From: Microbacterium luteum
GTDB lineage: Bacteria; Actinomycetota; Actinomycetes; Actinomycetales; Microbacteriaceae
Length of the DNA stretch: 64,000 nucleotides
Direction of reading: 5' to 3'
Assembly: GCF_015277875.1 (NCBI RefSeq)
Contig: NZ_CP063814.1
Span: forward strand, 3,162,001 to 3,226,000
Positions 25,831 to 33,601 of this stretch are shown here, one piece after another (the stretch's first letter is position 1; every line of letters starts with the position of its first letter). The notes under the pieces are model-generated. The model was not told where the DNA came from. It searched no databases and saw only the letters and a list, made by a program, of their open reading frames with translations. The position numbers and the translations under genes are program-made.

Positions 25831-26325
25831 ATGAAGCCGCTCGCGCGTGTCCTGCTCTCCGTCCTCACCGTTGCGCTCGTGGGCGCCGTCGCCGTGCTGG
25901 CCGCCTTCGTCGTCGGCGTCCGCACCAAGAATCCGTCCGTGCTGCGGGCGGCCCGCGTGATCCAGCGCGACGTGATGAACCGCGGCGCGATGCGCACCGC
26001 CGGCACGACGGAGTCGCCGTGGACGATCATCCGTCACCGCGGCCGCAGGTCGGGAACGGTCTACGAGACCCCCATCGGCACGCACCGGGAGGGCGACCTC
26101 TTCTACGTCACCATCCCCTACGGCCCGGGCACGCAGTGGCTTCGGAACGTGCTCGCCGCGGGAGGTGCGACGCTGATCACGCGCGGCGAGGAGATCGAGG
26201 TCGTCGATCCGCGGGTGGTGCCGATCGAGACCACGCCGATGGCGCAGAAGGATCGGGCGGCGATCGCGATCTTCGGGGTCACCGACGCGCTCGTGCTGCG
26301 CGTCGCCTCATCCGGCCACGCGTGA
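25831..26325 (+). CDS. Deazaflavin-dependent (Ddn-type) nitroreductase family protein
   Basis: A 164-residue protein of the F420/deazaflavin-dependent nitroreductase family (Ddn-like split beta-barrel). The core motif WTIIRHRGRRSGTVYETPI near 70 and a later NVLAAGGATLI segment are typical. The N-terminal 25 residues are strongly hydrophobic, so it is probably membrane-anchored. The ATG at 25831 was preferred to a start 33 nt upstream because GGGAAG is 8 nt before it. Cofactor use (F420 or haem/other) cannot be decided from sequence. Confidence 0.8.
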   Translation: MKPLARVLLSVLTVALVGAVAVLAAFVVGVRTKNPSVLRAARVIQRDVMNRGAMRTAGTTESPWTIIRHRGRRSGTVYETPIGTHREGDLFYVTIPYGPGTQWLRNVLAAGGATLITRGEEIEVVDPRVVPIETTPMAQKDRAAIAIFGVTDALVLRVASSGHA

Positions 26326-26331
26326 CCGGGC

Positions 26332-26949
26332 TCATTCCGCCGACGTCGTCGGCGTCGGCGCGGGGTCCGGCGTCTCCTCCGGTTCGGGCGTGCAGTCCAG
26401 CGGGGCGGAGTTTCCGCTCTCGGTGAAGTCCTCGCACGTGAGGAACGCCCTGTGGTTCAGGCCCAGCAGGAACGACGCCACCGCCACCCCGACCACGACC
26501 AGCGCGATCAGCCACTTCGTGCTCACGCGCGTCGCGTCGCCGAACTCCGGCCACACGATCCGCACGAGCAGCCACAGGGTGAACGGCAGCCCGATCAGCA
26601 CAGCGAGGATCGCACCGAGATCGATGAGGAAGACGAAGAGGTCCTCCTCCTCGTCGTTGATGAAGAACATCAGCGCCAGCCACACGCTCGGAAGCAGCAG
26701 CAGGAACGCGCGCAGCAGCCGCACGCCGACGGGGCGACGCTCGACGAGCACGAAGACGAACGCCGCGGTGGCGGCCGCCCAGACGGCGAGCAGCTGGTCG
26801 AAGAACAGGTCCCCCCACGCGCCGAGGGTGAAGGCGGGCCACCAGACGACGACCGCCATGCCGACCATGGCGACGCCGACGCGGCCGTCCTGACGGCGTG
26901 ACGTCGACGCCTCGCGATGCTCGCGGCGGCGACGCGTTCGGTCGTTCAT
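26332..26949 (-). CDS. Hypothetical four-helix membrane protein
   Basis: A 205-residue protein that I do not recognise. A basic N-terminal tail (about 25 residues rich in Arg) precedes four hydrophobic segments (about 26-44, 49-67, 77-95 and 103-120, with another at 140-158); after the last comes a short external domain with two Cys residues (TCEDF and LDCTP) that could form a disulfide, and a Pro/Thr/Glu-rich end. The acidic NDEEEDLF loop lies between helices three and four. ATG at 26949 with GGGAGGGGAG upstream. Convergent with the Ddn-like gene, divergent from the sensor kinase gene. Confidence 0.7.
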   Translation of the reverse strand: MNDRTRRRREHREASTSRRQDGRVGVAMVGMAVVVWWPAFTLGAWGDLFFDQLLAVWAAATAAFVFVLVERRPVGVRLLRAFLLLLPSVWLALMFFINDEEEDLFVFLIDLGAILAVLIGLPFTLWLLVRIVWPEFGDATRVSTKWLIALVVVGVAVASFLLGLNHRAFLTCEDFTESGNSAPLDCTPEPEETPDPAPTPTTSAE

Positions 26950-27053
26950 CCGGCTCCCCTCCCCCGCACAGTCAACCAGCACATCCCGCCCCGCCGCGGG
27001 ATCTCCGCCGTCCGAGGGATGTCCGCCGCCGATGCCGCCCGTACGGTGGAGGA

Positions 27054-28313
27054 ATGTCCGCCCTCGACAGCGCGCGCGGTGTGCGCGCGACCACCCGCGC
27101 ATCGCTGCGGTCAGATGTCTGGCTCGCCGCGGGACTGTTCATCGCCGCCGTGCTCAGCATCGCGCTGAACTCCGTCGCCGGGATCTTCGGCGGCGATGCC
27201 CCCGGCCCCGAGTGGGGCCTCGTCTACGCGCTCGCCCTCACCGCCCCGCTCGCGGTGCGGCGGCGCTATCCCGCCACGGTCGCGATCGCCGTCGCCGTGA
27301 CGTACTTCGTGGGCATGACCGCCCGCATTCCCGAGGTCTACGTCGGCAACATCGCCATCTTCGTGAGCTTCTACACCGTCGGCGCGTGGCTGGTCGATCG
27401 CCGGCGAGCCACGATCGTGCGCACGGGCATCATCGCCGGCATGTTCGTGTGGCTGATCGTCACGACCTTCCGCGCCGCGATCGACCCCTCCGACGAGGCG
27501 CTGTCGCAAGCCGGACTGTTCTCGCCCTTCGCGGCCTTCATGATCCTGCAGTTCCTCATCAACGCCGCCTTCTTCGGCGGCGCCTACTACATGGGCGAGC
27601 GCGCCTTCACCGCCGCCGAGCAGCGCACCGCCCTCGAGCAGCGCACACGTGAGCTCGAGCGCGAGCGCGAGGTGACGGCGGCGCAGGCGGTCGCCCTCGA
27701 CCGGGTGCGCATCGCCCGCGAACTCCACGACGTCGTCGCCCACCACGTCTCGGCGATGGGGGTGCAGGCCGGTGCCGCACGCGCGGTGCTCGACCGCGAC
27801 CCCGTCGCGGCCCGCGCCGCCCTCGCGGGAGTGGAGGATTCCGCCCGCGGCGCCCTGTCGGAACTGCGGCACCTGCTGGAGACGCTCCGCACCGACGACG
27901 CCGAGCCGGTCGACGGCTCCACCCTCACCCTCGCCGGCCTCGGCGACCTCGTCGCCCACGCCCGCGACCACGGACTGCCCACGACACTCACGACGGTCGG
28001 GGAACCGCATCCGCTGACCGCCGTCACCGAGGTGAGCCTGTATCGCATCGCCCAGGAGGCGCTCACGAACGCGCGCCGCCATGGCGGCCCCGGCGCCACC
28101 GCCGAGGTGCGGCTGCGCTACACCGACGACGGCGTCGAGCTCGAGATCACCAACACCGGACGAACCGTCCTGTCACCGCGCTCCGGGCTCGGCATCGTGG
28201 GGATGCGCGAGCGCGCGGCCGCGATCGGCGGCACCCTCACCGCCGCGCCCCGCGAGCGCGGCGGGTTCCTCGTGCGCGCGCACGTGCCCATCACCGCGGA
28301 GGTCGCCGCGTGA
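27054..28313 (+). CDS. Sensor histidine kinase (DesK/NarL class)
   Basis: A 419-residue membrane kinase of the HisKA_3 class. About five membrane helices span residues 20-180 with no large sensor loop, then a coiled coil (about 185-215), the dimerisation helix with phospho-acceptor His225 (RIARELHDVVAHHVSAM) and a HATPase domain (SLYRIAQEALTNARRHG, GLGIVGMRERAAAIGG). The start at 27054 fits TACGGT ending 6 nt upstream and also has GGTGGAGG overlapping. Its stop overlaps the response-regulator start (GTGA). It probably controls the ABC exporter genes that follow. Confidence 0.9.
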   Translation: MSALDSARGVRATTRASLRSDVWLAAGLFIAAVLSIALNSVAGIFGGDAPGPEWGLVYALALTAPLAVRRRYPATVAIAVAVTYFVGMTARIPEVYVGNIAIFVSFYTVGAWLVDRRRATIVRTGIIAGMFVWLIVTTFRAAIDPSDEALSQAGLFSPFAAFMILQFLINAAFFGGAYYMGERAFTAAEQRTALEQRTRELEREREVTAAQAVALDRVRIARELHDVVAHHVSAMGVQAGAARAVLDRDPVAARAALAGVEDSARGALSELRHLLETLRTDDAEPVDGSTLTLAGLGDLVAHARDHGLPTTLTTVGEPHPLTAVTEVSLYRIAQEALTNARRHGGPGATAEVRLRYTDDGVELEITNTGRTVLSPRSGLGIVGMRERAAAIGGTLTAAPRERGGFLVRAHVPITAEVAA

Positions 28314-29059
28314 TCCGGGTGCTGCTGGTCGACGACCACGCCGTCATGCGCGCGGGGTTCCGCATGATCCTCGAGGCGACGGGAGAGATCGACGTCGTCG
28401 GCGAGGCCGGCACCGGCGCCGAGGCGATCGCCGCCGCATCCGCCCTGCACCCCGACGTGATCTGCATGGACGTTCAGATGCCCGACATGGACGGCATCGA
28501 AGCCACCCGACGGATCGTCGCGGGCGCCGCCGACGGACCGGCGATCGTGATCGTGACCACCTTCGACCGCGACGACTACCTCTTCCGCGCCCTGTCGGCC
28601 GGAGCGAGCGGGTTCGTGCTCAAGAACGCCGGCCCCGAGGAGCTCGTGCACGCCGTGCGCGTGCTCGCCTCGGGCGACGCGCTGCTGGCCCCCGAGGTGA
28701 CCCGTCGCGTGATCGCGCGCTTCGCGGGCACGGATGCGGCCACCGACGCCACGCCGTCGGATGCACCGCCCGCGGCAGCGTCGTCCGCGGCGGCGTCGGC
28801 GGCATCCACTTCCTCCGGCGCGGGCGGTGCGGGCGGCGTCGCGGGCACGCCGGATGCCGTGCCGGCGGCGGAGCTGACCGAGCGCGAGGCCGAGGTGCTG
28901 CGGTTGGTCGCGCAGGCGCTGAGCAATGCCGAGATCGCCCAGCGCCTCTACATCGGCGAGGCGACGGTGAAGACGCACGTCTCGAACGTGCTGCAGAAGC
29001 TCGGCGCCCGCGACCGCGTCGCGGCCGTCGTCTACGCGCACCGGCACGGCCTGGTCTGA
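28310..29059 (+). CDS. LuxR/NarL family response regulator with long Ala/Ser linker
   Basis: Partner of the preceding kinase. The receiver domain (1-125) has phospho-acceptor Asp54 (ICMDVQMPDMDG), switch Thr83 and Lys105; the C-terminal LuxR helix-turn-helix (about 189-245) reads LTEREAEVLRLVAQ and EATVKTHVSNVLQKLGARDR. Between them is an unusual linker of about 50 residues (139-188) made almost only of Ala, Ser, Thr, Gly, Pro and Asp, which makes the protein about 35 residues longer than most NarL-type regulators. Start GTG overlaps the kinase stop. Confidence 0.92.
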   Translation: MIRVLLVDDHAVMRAGFRMILEATGEIDVVGEAGTGAEAIAAASALHPDVICMDVQMPDMDGIEATRRIVAGAADGPAIVIVTTFDRDDYLFRALSAGASGFVLKNAGPEELVHAVRVLASGDALLAPEVTRRVIARFAGTDAATDATPSDAPPAAASSAAASAASTSSGAGGAGGVAGTPDAVPAAELTEREAEVLRLVAQALSNAEIAQRLYIGEATVKTHVSNVLQKLGARDRVAAVVYAHRHGLV

Positions 29060-29168
29060 TCCTCCTCCCCGGGACGGAGGCGACGACCCGCCCACGGGGG
29101 GATGTCCACATCGGCCCGGGTTTGTAGCGTCGGTGTCGGTGGAAGATCTCCGCCGGAAGGAGCGCGAC

Positions 29169-30053
29169 ATGCTGCGACTGCAGGGCCTCACCAAGAGCTA
29201 CGGCGAGCGCCGGGTGCTCGACGACGTCACGTTCGACGTCGCCGCCGGACGCCTGACCGGATTCGTCGGCGGCAACGGCGCCGGCAAGACCACCACGATG
29301 CGCATCGTGCTCGGTGTGCTCGGCGGTGACGCCGGAACCGTGACGCTCGACGGCGCGACGGTCACCTCCGCCGACCGACGGCGGTTCGGGTACATGCCCG
29401 AAGAGCGCGGCCTGTACCCGAAGATGAAGGTGCTCGAGCACATCGTCTATCTCGCCCGCCTGCACGGCTTCGGCAAGGCAGACGCCGAATCGCGCGCGCG
29501 TGCACTGCTGGAAGACCTCGGTCTCGGCGAGCGCCTCGGCGACAACATCGAGACGCTGTCGCTCGGAAACCAGCAGCGCGCACAGATCGCCGCAGCCCTC
29601 GTGCACGACCCCGACGTGCTCATCCTCGACGAGCCCTTCTCGGGTCTCGACCCGCTCGCCGTCGAAGTGGTCGCCGCCGTCCTGCAGGAGCGGGCCGCCG
29701 CGGGCGCATCCGTGCTGTTCAGCTCGCACCAGCTCGACGTCGTCGAGCGGCTGTGCGACGACCTCGTCATCATCGCCGGCGGCACCATCCGGGCCAAGGG
29801 CGCACGCGACGAGCTACGGGCCGCCCACGCGCAGCGCCGCTACGAGCTCGTCTCCACCGGCGACGCCGGGTGGCTGCGCGACGAAGAGGGCGTCGAGGTG
29901 CGCGACTTCGACGGCGGCTACGCCGTGTTCGACGCCGATTCCGACGAGACGGCCCAGCGGGTGCTCCGCCGCGCCGTCGCGCAGGGCGACGTCGCCAGCT
30001 TCGCCCCGCAGCATCCGACCCTGTCGCAGATCTTCAAGGAGGTCATCCAGTGA
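29169..30053 (+). CDS. ABC transporter ATP-binding protein (NatA-like)
   Basis: A 294-residue ATPase of the ABC-2/DrrA/NatA type. Walker A GGNGAGKTTTMR lies at 37-48, the signature segment is LSLGNQQRAQIAAAL (a Gln/Asn variant of LSGGQ), Walker B VLILDEPFSGLDP and the switch His in SSHQLDVVERL. A C-terminal domain of about 75 residues follows, as in NatA. The ATG at 29169 has AAGGAG 8 nt upstream; a GTG/ATG 36 nt earlier is less likely. Coupled to the permease gene, and 109 bp behind the response regulator that may control it. Confidence 0.9.
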   Translation: MLRLQGLTKSYGERRVLDDVTFDVAAGRLTGFVGGNGAGKTTTMRIVLGVLGGDAGTVTLDGATVTSADRRRFGYMPEERGLYPKMKVLEHIVYLARLHGFGKADAESRARALLEDLGLGERLGDNIETLSLGNQQRAQIAAALVHDPDVLILDEPFSGLDPLAVEVVAAVLQERAAAGASVLFSSHQLDVVERLCDDLVIIAGGTIRAKGARDELRAAHAQRRYELVSTGDAGWLRDEEGVEVRDFDGGYAVFDADSDETAQRVLRRAVAQGDVASFAPQHPTLSQIFKEVIQ

Positions 30054-31162
30054 ACGCCACCCCGACCGCCGGCCCCACGACGGCCGGCCCCACGACGGCG
30101 CAGAGCGTCTGGCTCGTCGCCGAGCGGGAGATCGGCTCGAAGCTGCGCAGCAAGGCCTTCATCATCTCGTTCGCGATCCTCTTCGTGGGCGCGCTCGCGC
30201 TGGTGCTGTGGGGCGGCTTCACCGCGCAGAACACCTCCGGCACGCCCGTCGCGGTGACGTCCGACGCACAGCAGTACGTCGTGGACGTGCCCGGCGTCGA
30301 CGTGACCGACGCCGCATCCGACGCCGAAGCGCGCGAGCTCGTGAGCTCCGGCGAGGTCGACGCGGCCATCGTGGGCGATTCCGCGTCGCCGACGGGCTTC
30401 ACGGTCGTCGCCGAATCCAGCCCGCCGACCAATCTGCTGCTCTCCCTGTCGCAGCTGCCCACCGTGGAGCTGCTCGACCCCGACGCCGGGTCGGATGCGC
30501 TCGGGTTCGTCGCCGCCATCGGTTTCGGCGTGGTCTTCCTCATGGCGGCATCCCTGTTCGGCGGGACCATCGCGCAATCGGTGGTCGAGGAGAAGCAGAC
30601 GCGCGTGGTCGAGCTGCTCATCTCGGCGATCCCGGTGCGCTCGCTGCTGGCCGGAAAGGTGATCGGGAACACGATCCTCGCGATGGGGGAGATCCTCATC
30701 CTCGTGGCGATCGCCGTGGTGGGCCTGACCGTCACGGGACAGTCCGAGTTGCTGCAGGGCCTCGGGGCGCCGATCGCCTGGTTCGCGGTGTTCTTCTTCT
30801 TCGGCTTCGTGCTGCTGGCGACGCTGTTCGCCGCCGCCGCGTCGATGGTCTCGCGCCAGGAGGACATCGGCTCGACCACCACGCCGCTCACGATGCTGAT
30901 CATGGCGCCGTACTTCCTCGTGATCTTCTTCTACGAGAACCCCGTCGTGCTCGGGATCATGTCGTACGTGCCCTTCTCGGCGCCGGTGGGAATGCCCATG
31001 CGCATGTTCCTCGGCGAGGCCCAGTGGTGGGAGCCGCTGCTGTCGCTGGCGATCCTCATCGCCACGTGCCTCGGAGCGATCATCGTCGCCGCGAAGATCT
31101 ACGAGAACTCGCTGCTGCGCATGGGCGCCCGCGTCAAGCTCTCCGAGGCCCTCTCCCGCTGA
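30050..31162 (+). CDS. ABC-2 type transporter permease (NatB-like)
   Basis: A 370-residue membrane subunit of the exporter formed with the preceding ATPase. One N-terminal membrane helix is followed by an external domain of about 130 residues and then five or six helices (from about residue 150), the ABC-2 family 3 layout seen in NatB. The conserved SVVEEKQTRVVELLISAIPV segment lies near 180. The GTG at 30050 overlaps the ATPase stop and has AAGGAGG 7 nt upstream. NatAB exports Na+ in Bacillus; here the substrate is unproven. Confidence 0.87.
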   Translation: MNATPTAGPTTAGPTTAQSVWLVAEREIGSKLRSKAFIISFAILFVGALALVLWGGFTAQNTSGTPVAVTSDAQQYVVDVPGVDVTDAASDAEARELVSSGEVDAAIVGDSASPTGFTVVAESSPPTNLLLSLSQLPTVELLDPDAGSDALGFVAAIGFGVVFLMAASLFGGTIAQSVVEEKQTRVVELLISAIPVRSLLAGKVIGNTILAMGEILILVAIAVVGLTVTGQSELLQGLGAPIAWFAVFFFFGFVLLATLFAAAASMVSRQEDIGSTTTPLTMLIMAPYFLVIFFYENPVVLGIMSYVPFSAPVGMPMRMFLGEAQWWEPLLSLAILIATCLGAIIVAAKIYENSLLRMGARVKLSEALSR

Positions 31163-31235
31163 CGCGCGGGCGGTCGGCGCACGCCGGACGGCGGCGGACG
31201 GCGGGCGGCGGACGGCGGCGCACGTGCACGTGCAC

Positions 31236-31323
31236 GTGCACGTACTCAGGCTGGCGGGCGTCGGGCCCGGGTGAATCCCGGTCCCGGCGCCGCTTCGTCC
31301 CCTCAGGGCCTGAATTGGTGCAC
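31236..31323. repeat. Palindromic intergenic element, family A copy 3 (88 bp)
   Basis: Left arm GTGCACGTACTCAGGCTG at 31236-31253 and right arm GGGCCTGAATTGGTGCAC at 31306-31323 carry two and three differences from the family consensus. Total length is again exactly 88 bp. The outer edge lies inside a run of TGCACG units, which extends the left tip. Confidence 0.8.
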
Positions 31324-31451
31324 GTGGTGTGCGACCGACAGGGCGGGCGGAGGCGGCAGGGCCGGCGGAGGCGGCAGCGCCGGCGGCTGGGTGTACGGGC
31401 GGTGGGGCGGGCGGAGCGGCTGAGGCGCGCAGGAGGTTCTCCCCCGGCCCT

Positions 31452-31559
31452 CCCCACCGGCCCTGCCGGCCCCACCGTCCCCACCAGCCCTGCCGTCCCC
31501 ACCGGCCCTGCCCGCCCCGCTGACCCCACCGTCCCCACCGTCCCCGCCGACCCCGCGCC
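31452..31559. repeat. Nine-bp GC-rich tandem repeat, about 12 units
   Basis: Consensus CCCYRCCGN repeated without interruption from 31452. On the minus strand one frame reads as eleven Gly-X-Y triplets, collagen-like, but that frame has no clear start and runs into both palindromic elements. Probably a slippage-prone tract. Confidence 0.75.
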
Positions 31560-31595
31560 GGGGATGCGGCCGGGCGGAGCGGACCCGCGCGCGGT

Positions 31596-31682
31596 GTGCA
31601 CCAACTCAGGCTCGGCGCGGCCGAATCTGGCCCCGGGCCCGGAATCGGCTACTTCGTCACCGCGCAGCCTGAATTGGTGCAC
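31596..31682. repeat. Palindromic intergenic element, family A copy 4 (87 bp)
   Basis: Left arm GTGCACCAACTCAGGCTC at 31596-31613 (one difference from consensus) and right arm CAGCCTGAATTGGTGCAC at 31665-31682 (one difference). The central part has its own GGCCCCGGGCCCGG palindrome. It ends 70 bp before the GH15 stop codon. Confidence 0.88.
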
Positions 31683-31752
31683 AAGGGGGTCCGGGAGGAC
31701 GACGGGTCCGCCGACCCGGGGCGACGGCGCGTCCGGCCGAGGCGGGGGCGGG

Positions 31753-33546
31753 TCAGACGCGGTAGGCGGCGCGACCGGAGTGGCCGACGAGGGCATCCGC
31801 GGCGCGCACGAGGGCGAGGTGCGACAGGGCCTGAGGGGTGTTCCCGGCGTGGCGGTCGCGCCCGACGTCGTACTCCTCCGACAGCAGCCCGACGTCGTTC
31901 GCGACGGCGCACGCCCGATTCATCAGCTCATCGGCGTCGTCGAGCCGGCCGCTGCTGGCGTACTGCTCGACGAGCCAGAACGTGCAGGCGAGGAAGGGAT
32001 GCTCGTCGCCGGGGAGGCCGTCGACGCCGCTGTCGGTGCGGTAGCGCAGCAGGAAGCCGTCGCGCATGAGCGTGCGCTCCATCTCGGCGACGGTGCCGAG
32101 CATGCGCGGGTCGTCGTGGTCGCAGAAGCCCACCTGGGGCAGGAGCAGCAGCGACGCGTCGACCTCCGTCGAGCCGTAATGCTGCACGAAGTGCCCTCGC
32201 TCCGCGTCGAAGCCGTTCGCGTCGATCTCCTCGCGCACCCGGTCGCGCAGGAGCTCCCACGTGGATGCGTCCCCCGGCAGCCCCGTCTCCCTCACGGCGC
32301 GCACACCACGGTCGAGCGCCGCCCACACCATCGCCCGCGAGTGGGTGAACATCGTCTCCTCGCCGCGGATCTCCCAGATGCCGCAGTCGGGTCGGTCGAA
32401 CCACTCCACGACCTGATCCAGCAGGGCCTTCTGCAGCGCCCACGAGAAGTCCGACTCGTCGACGCCGGCGTTGCGGGCCGCCTCGAGAGCGACCATCACC
32501 TCGCCGATCACGTCGGCCTGGAACTGCGTGTAGGCACCGTTGCCGAGGCGCACCGGCGCCGACCCCTCGTATCCGGGCAGGCTCGTCAGCTCGCTCTCGG
32601 GCAGCTCCCGCTCCCCCGCGATGCCGTACATGATCTGCACGTCGGCGGGGTCTCCGGCGACCGCCCGCAGCAGCCAGCGCCGCCAGCGGAACGCGATGCG
32701 CGTGAAGCCGTGCTCGAGCAGCGCCTCGAGGGTGAGGGATGCGTCGCGCAGCCACACATAGCGGTAGTCCCAGTTGCGGGACCCGCCGAAGTCCTCGGGC
32801 AGCGACGTGGTCGCCGCGGCGACGATCCCGCCGGTGTCGAGGTGGGTGAGCGCCCGGAGCACCAGCAGCGACCGCACGACCTCCTCGTGGTGCGGTCCGT
32901 GGTGCTCGATCGTCTCGGCGAAGTCGCCCCAGAACGACTGCGTCGACGCGCGGACGGCGTCGACGTCGACCGGCGGCGGGGTCGGCAGGTGGGATGCGAA
33001 CCACGTCAGCGTCACATCGACCTCGTCGCCGGGCCCGACCGTCACGGTGCCGCGATGCCGGTGGTCGACGGCGCGGAGGCGGGCACCCCGCACGACGACC
33101 GCGTCGGGTCCGGCGATCCCCAGCAGCGCGGGCGCTTCGTCGTCGCCGATCTGACGCACCCACGGCACGGAGCGCGCGTAGTCGAACCGGACCACGAGCT
33201 CGTGATCGAAGGCGACCTCGCCCGAGACGCCGACGATGCGGCGCACGATGTCGGTGCGGTCGCCGTCGATCGGCATGAACTCGTGCACCTCGGCGACACC
33301 GTCCACGCTCTCCCATCGGGTGACGAGGGTGAAGGTGTCACCGTCGTAGCGGCGCGTCGGCGTCGCGTGCGGGTCGGCGGGTCGAAGCATCCATCTGCCG
33401 TGGTCCTCGTCACCGAGAAGGGCACCGAAGACGGAGGCGGCGTCGTAGCGGGGCGGACAGAACCAGTCGATGCTGCCCTCGCGCGAGACGAGCGCCGCGG
33501 TGCGGCAGTCGCTGAGCAGAGCGTAGTCCTCGATGGGTGCGGGCAC
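31753..33546 (-). CDS. Glycoside hydrolase family 15 protein (trehalase/glucoamylase type)
   Basis: A 597-residue cytoplasmic enzyme of the GH15 branch that includes actinobacterial trehalases. The N-terminal beta-sandwich (PIEDYALLSDCRTAALVSREGSIDWFC... region, residues 3-220) precedes the (alpha/alpha)6 barrel with the hallmark SRNWDYRYVWLRDAS near 275, GCGIWEIRG-like DCGIWEIRGEE near 415 (general acid Glu) and a second carboxylate near the C-terminal EEYD motif. The GTG at 33546 has GGGAGG 5 nt upstream. It is divergent from zwf with a 55-bp gap, so glucose released could feed glucose 6-phosphate metabolism. Trehalase rather than glucoamylase activity is inference. Confidence 0.87.
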   Translation of the reverse strand: MPAPIEDYALLSDCRTAALVSREGSIDWFCPPRYDAASVFGALLGDEDHGRWMLRPADPHATPTRRYDGDTFTLVTRWESVDGVAEVHEFMPIDGDRTDIVRRIVGVSGEVAFDHELVVRFDYARSVPWVRQIGDDEAPALLGIAGPDAVVVRGARLRAVDHRHRGTVTVGPGDEVDVTLTWFASHLPTPPPVDVDAVRASTQSFWGDFAETIEHHGPHHEEVVRSLLVLRALTHLDTGGIVAAATTSLPEDFGGSRNWDYRYVWLRDASLTLEALLEHGFTRIAFRWRRWLLRAVAGDPADVQIMYGIAGERELPESELTSLPGYEGSAPVRLGNGAYTQFQADVIGEVMVALEAARNAGVDESDFSWALQKALLDQVVEWFDRPDCGIWEIRGEETMFTHSRAMVWAALDRGVRAVRETGLPGDASTWELLRDRVREEIDANGFDAERGHFVQHYGSTEVDASLLLLPQVGFCDHDDPRMLGTVAEMERTLMRDGFLLRYRTDSGVDGLPGDEHPFLACTFWLVEQYASSGRLDDADELMNRACAVANDVGLLSEEYDVGRDRHAGNTPQALSHLALVRAADALVGHSGRAAYRV

Positions 33547-33601
33547 GGCAGCCTCCCGGGAGCAGTGTGGTGGGCAGCGGTTCGACGCTATCGTGGGCGC
33601 C

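Larger units (their letters stand above)
31163..31752. other. 590-bp gene-free region between convergent genes
   Basis: This region separates the ABC exporter and the GH15 gene, which converge. It contains two family A palindromic elements, a TGCACG microrepeat just before the first of them (31222-31243), GGCGGAGGCGGCAG-type repeats at about 31335-31400 and a 9-bp tandem array at 31452-31559. Open frames here are low-complexity and cross the palindromes, so none is called. Confidence 0.8.

Noticed and set aside
31134..31796. A 220-codon minus-strand frame with about eleven Gly-X-Y triplets, collagen-like
   Set aside because: It overlaps the end of the permease gene, both family A palindromes and the GH15 3' end, and the rest of the translation is unstructured Arg/Pro-rich sequence. 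The repeat is reported only as DNA.
33533..33601. A longer Zwf start overlapping the GH15 start
   Set aside because: The extra residues do not resemble the family and the TATCGT hexamer places the start at 33602.
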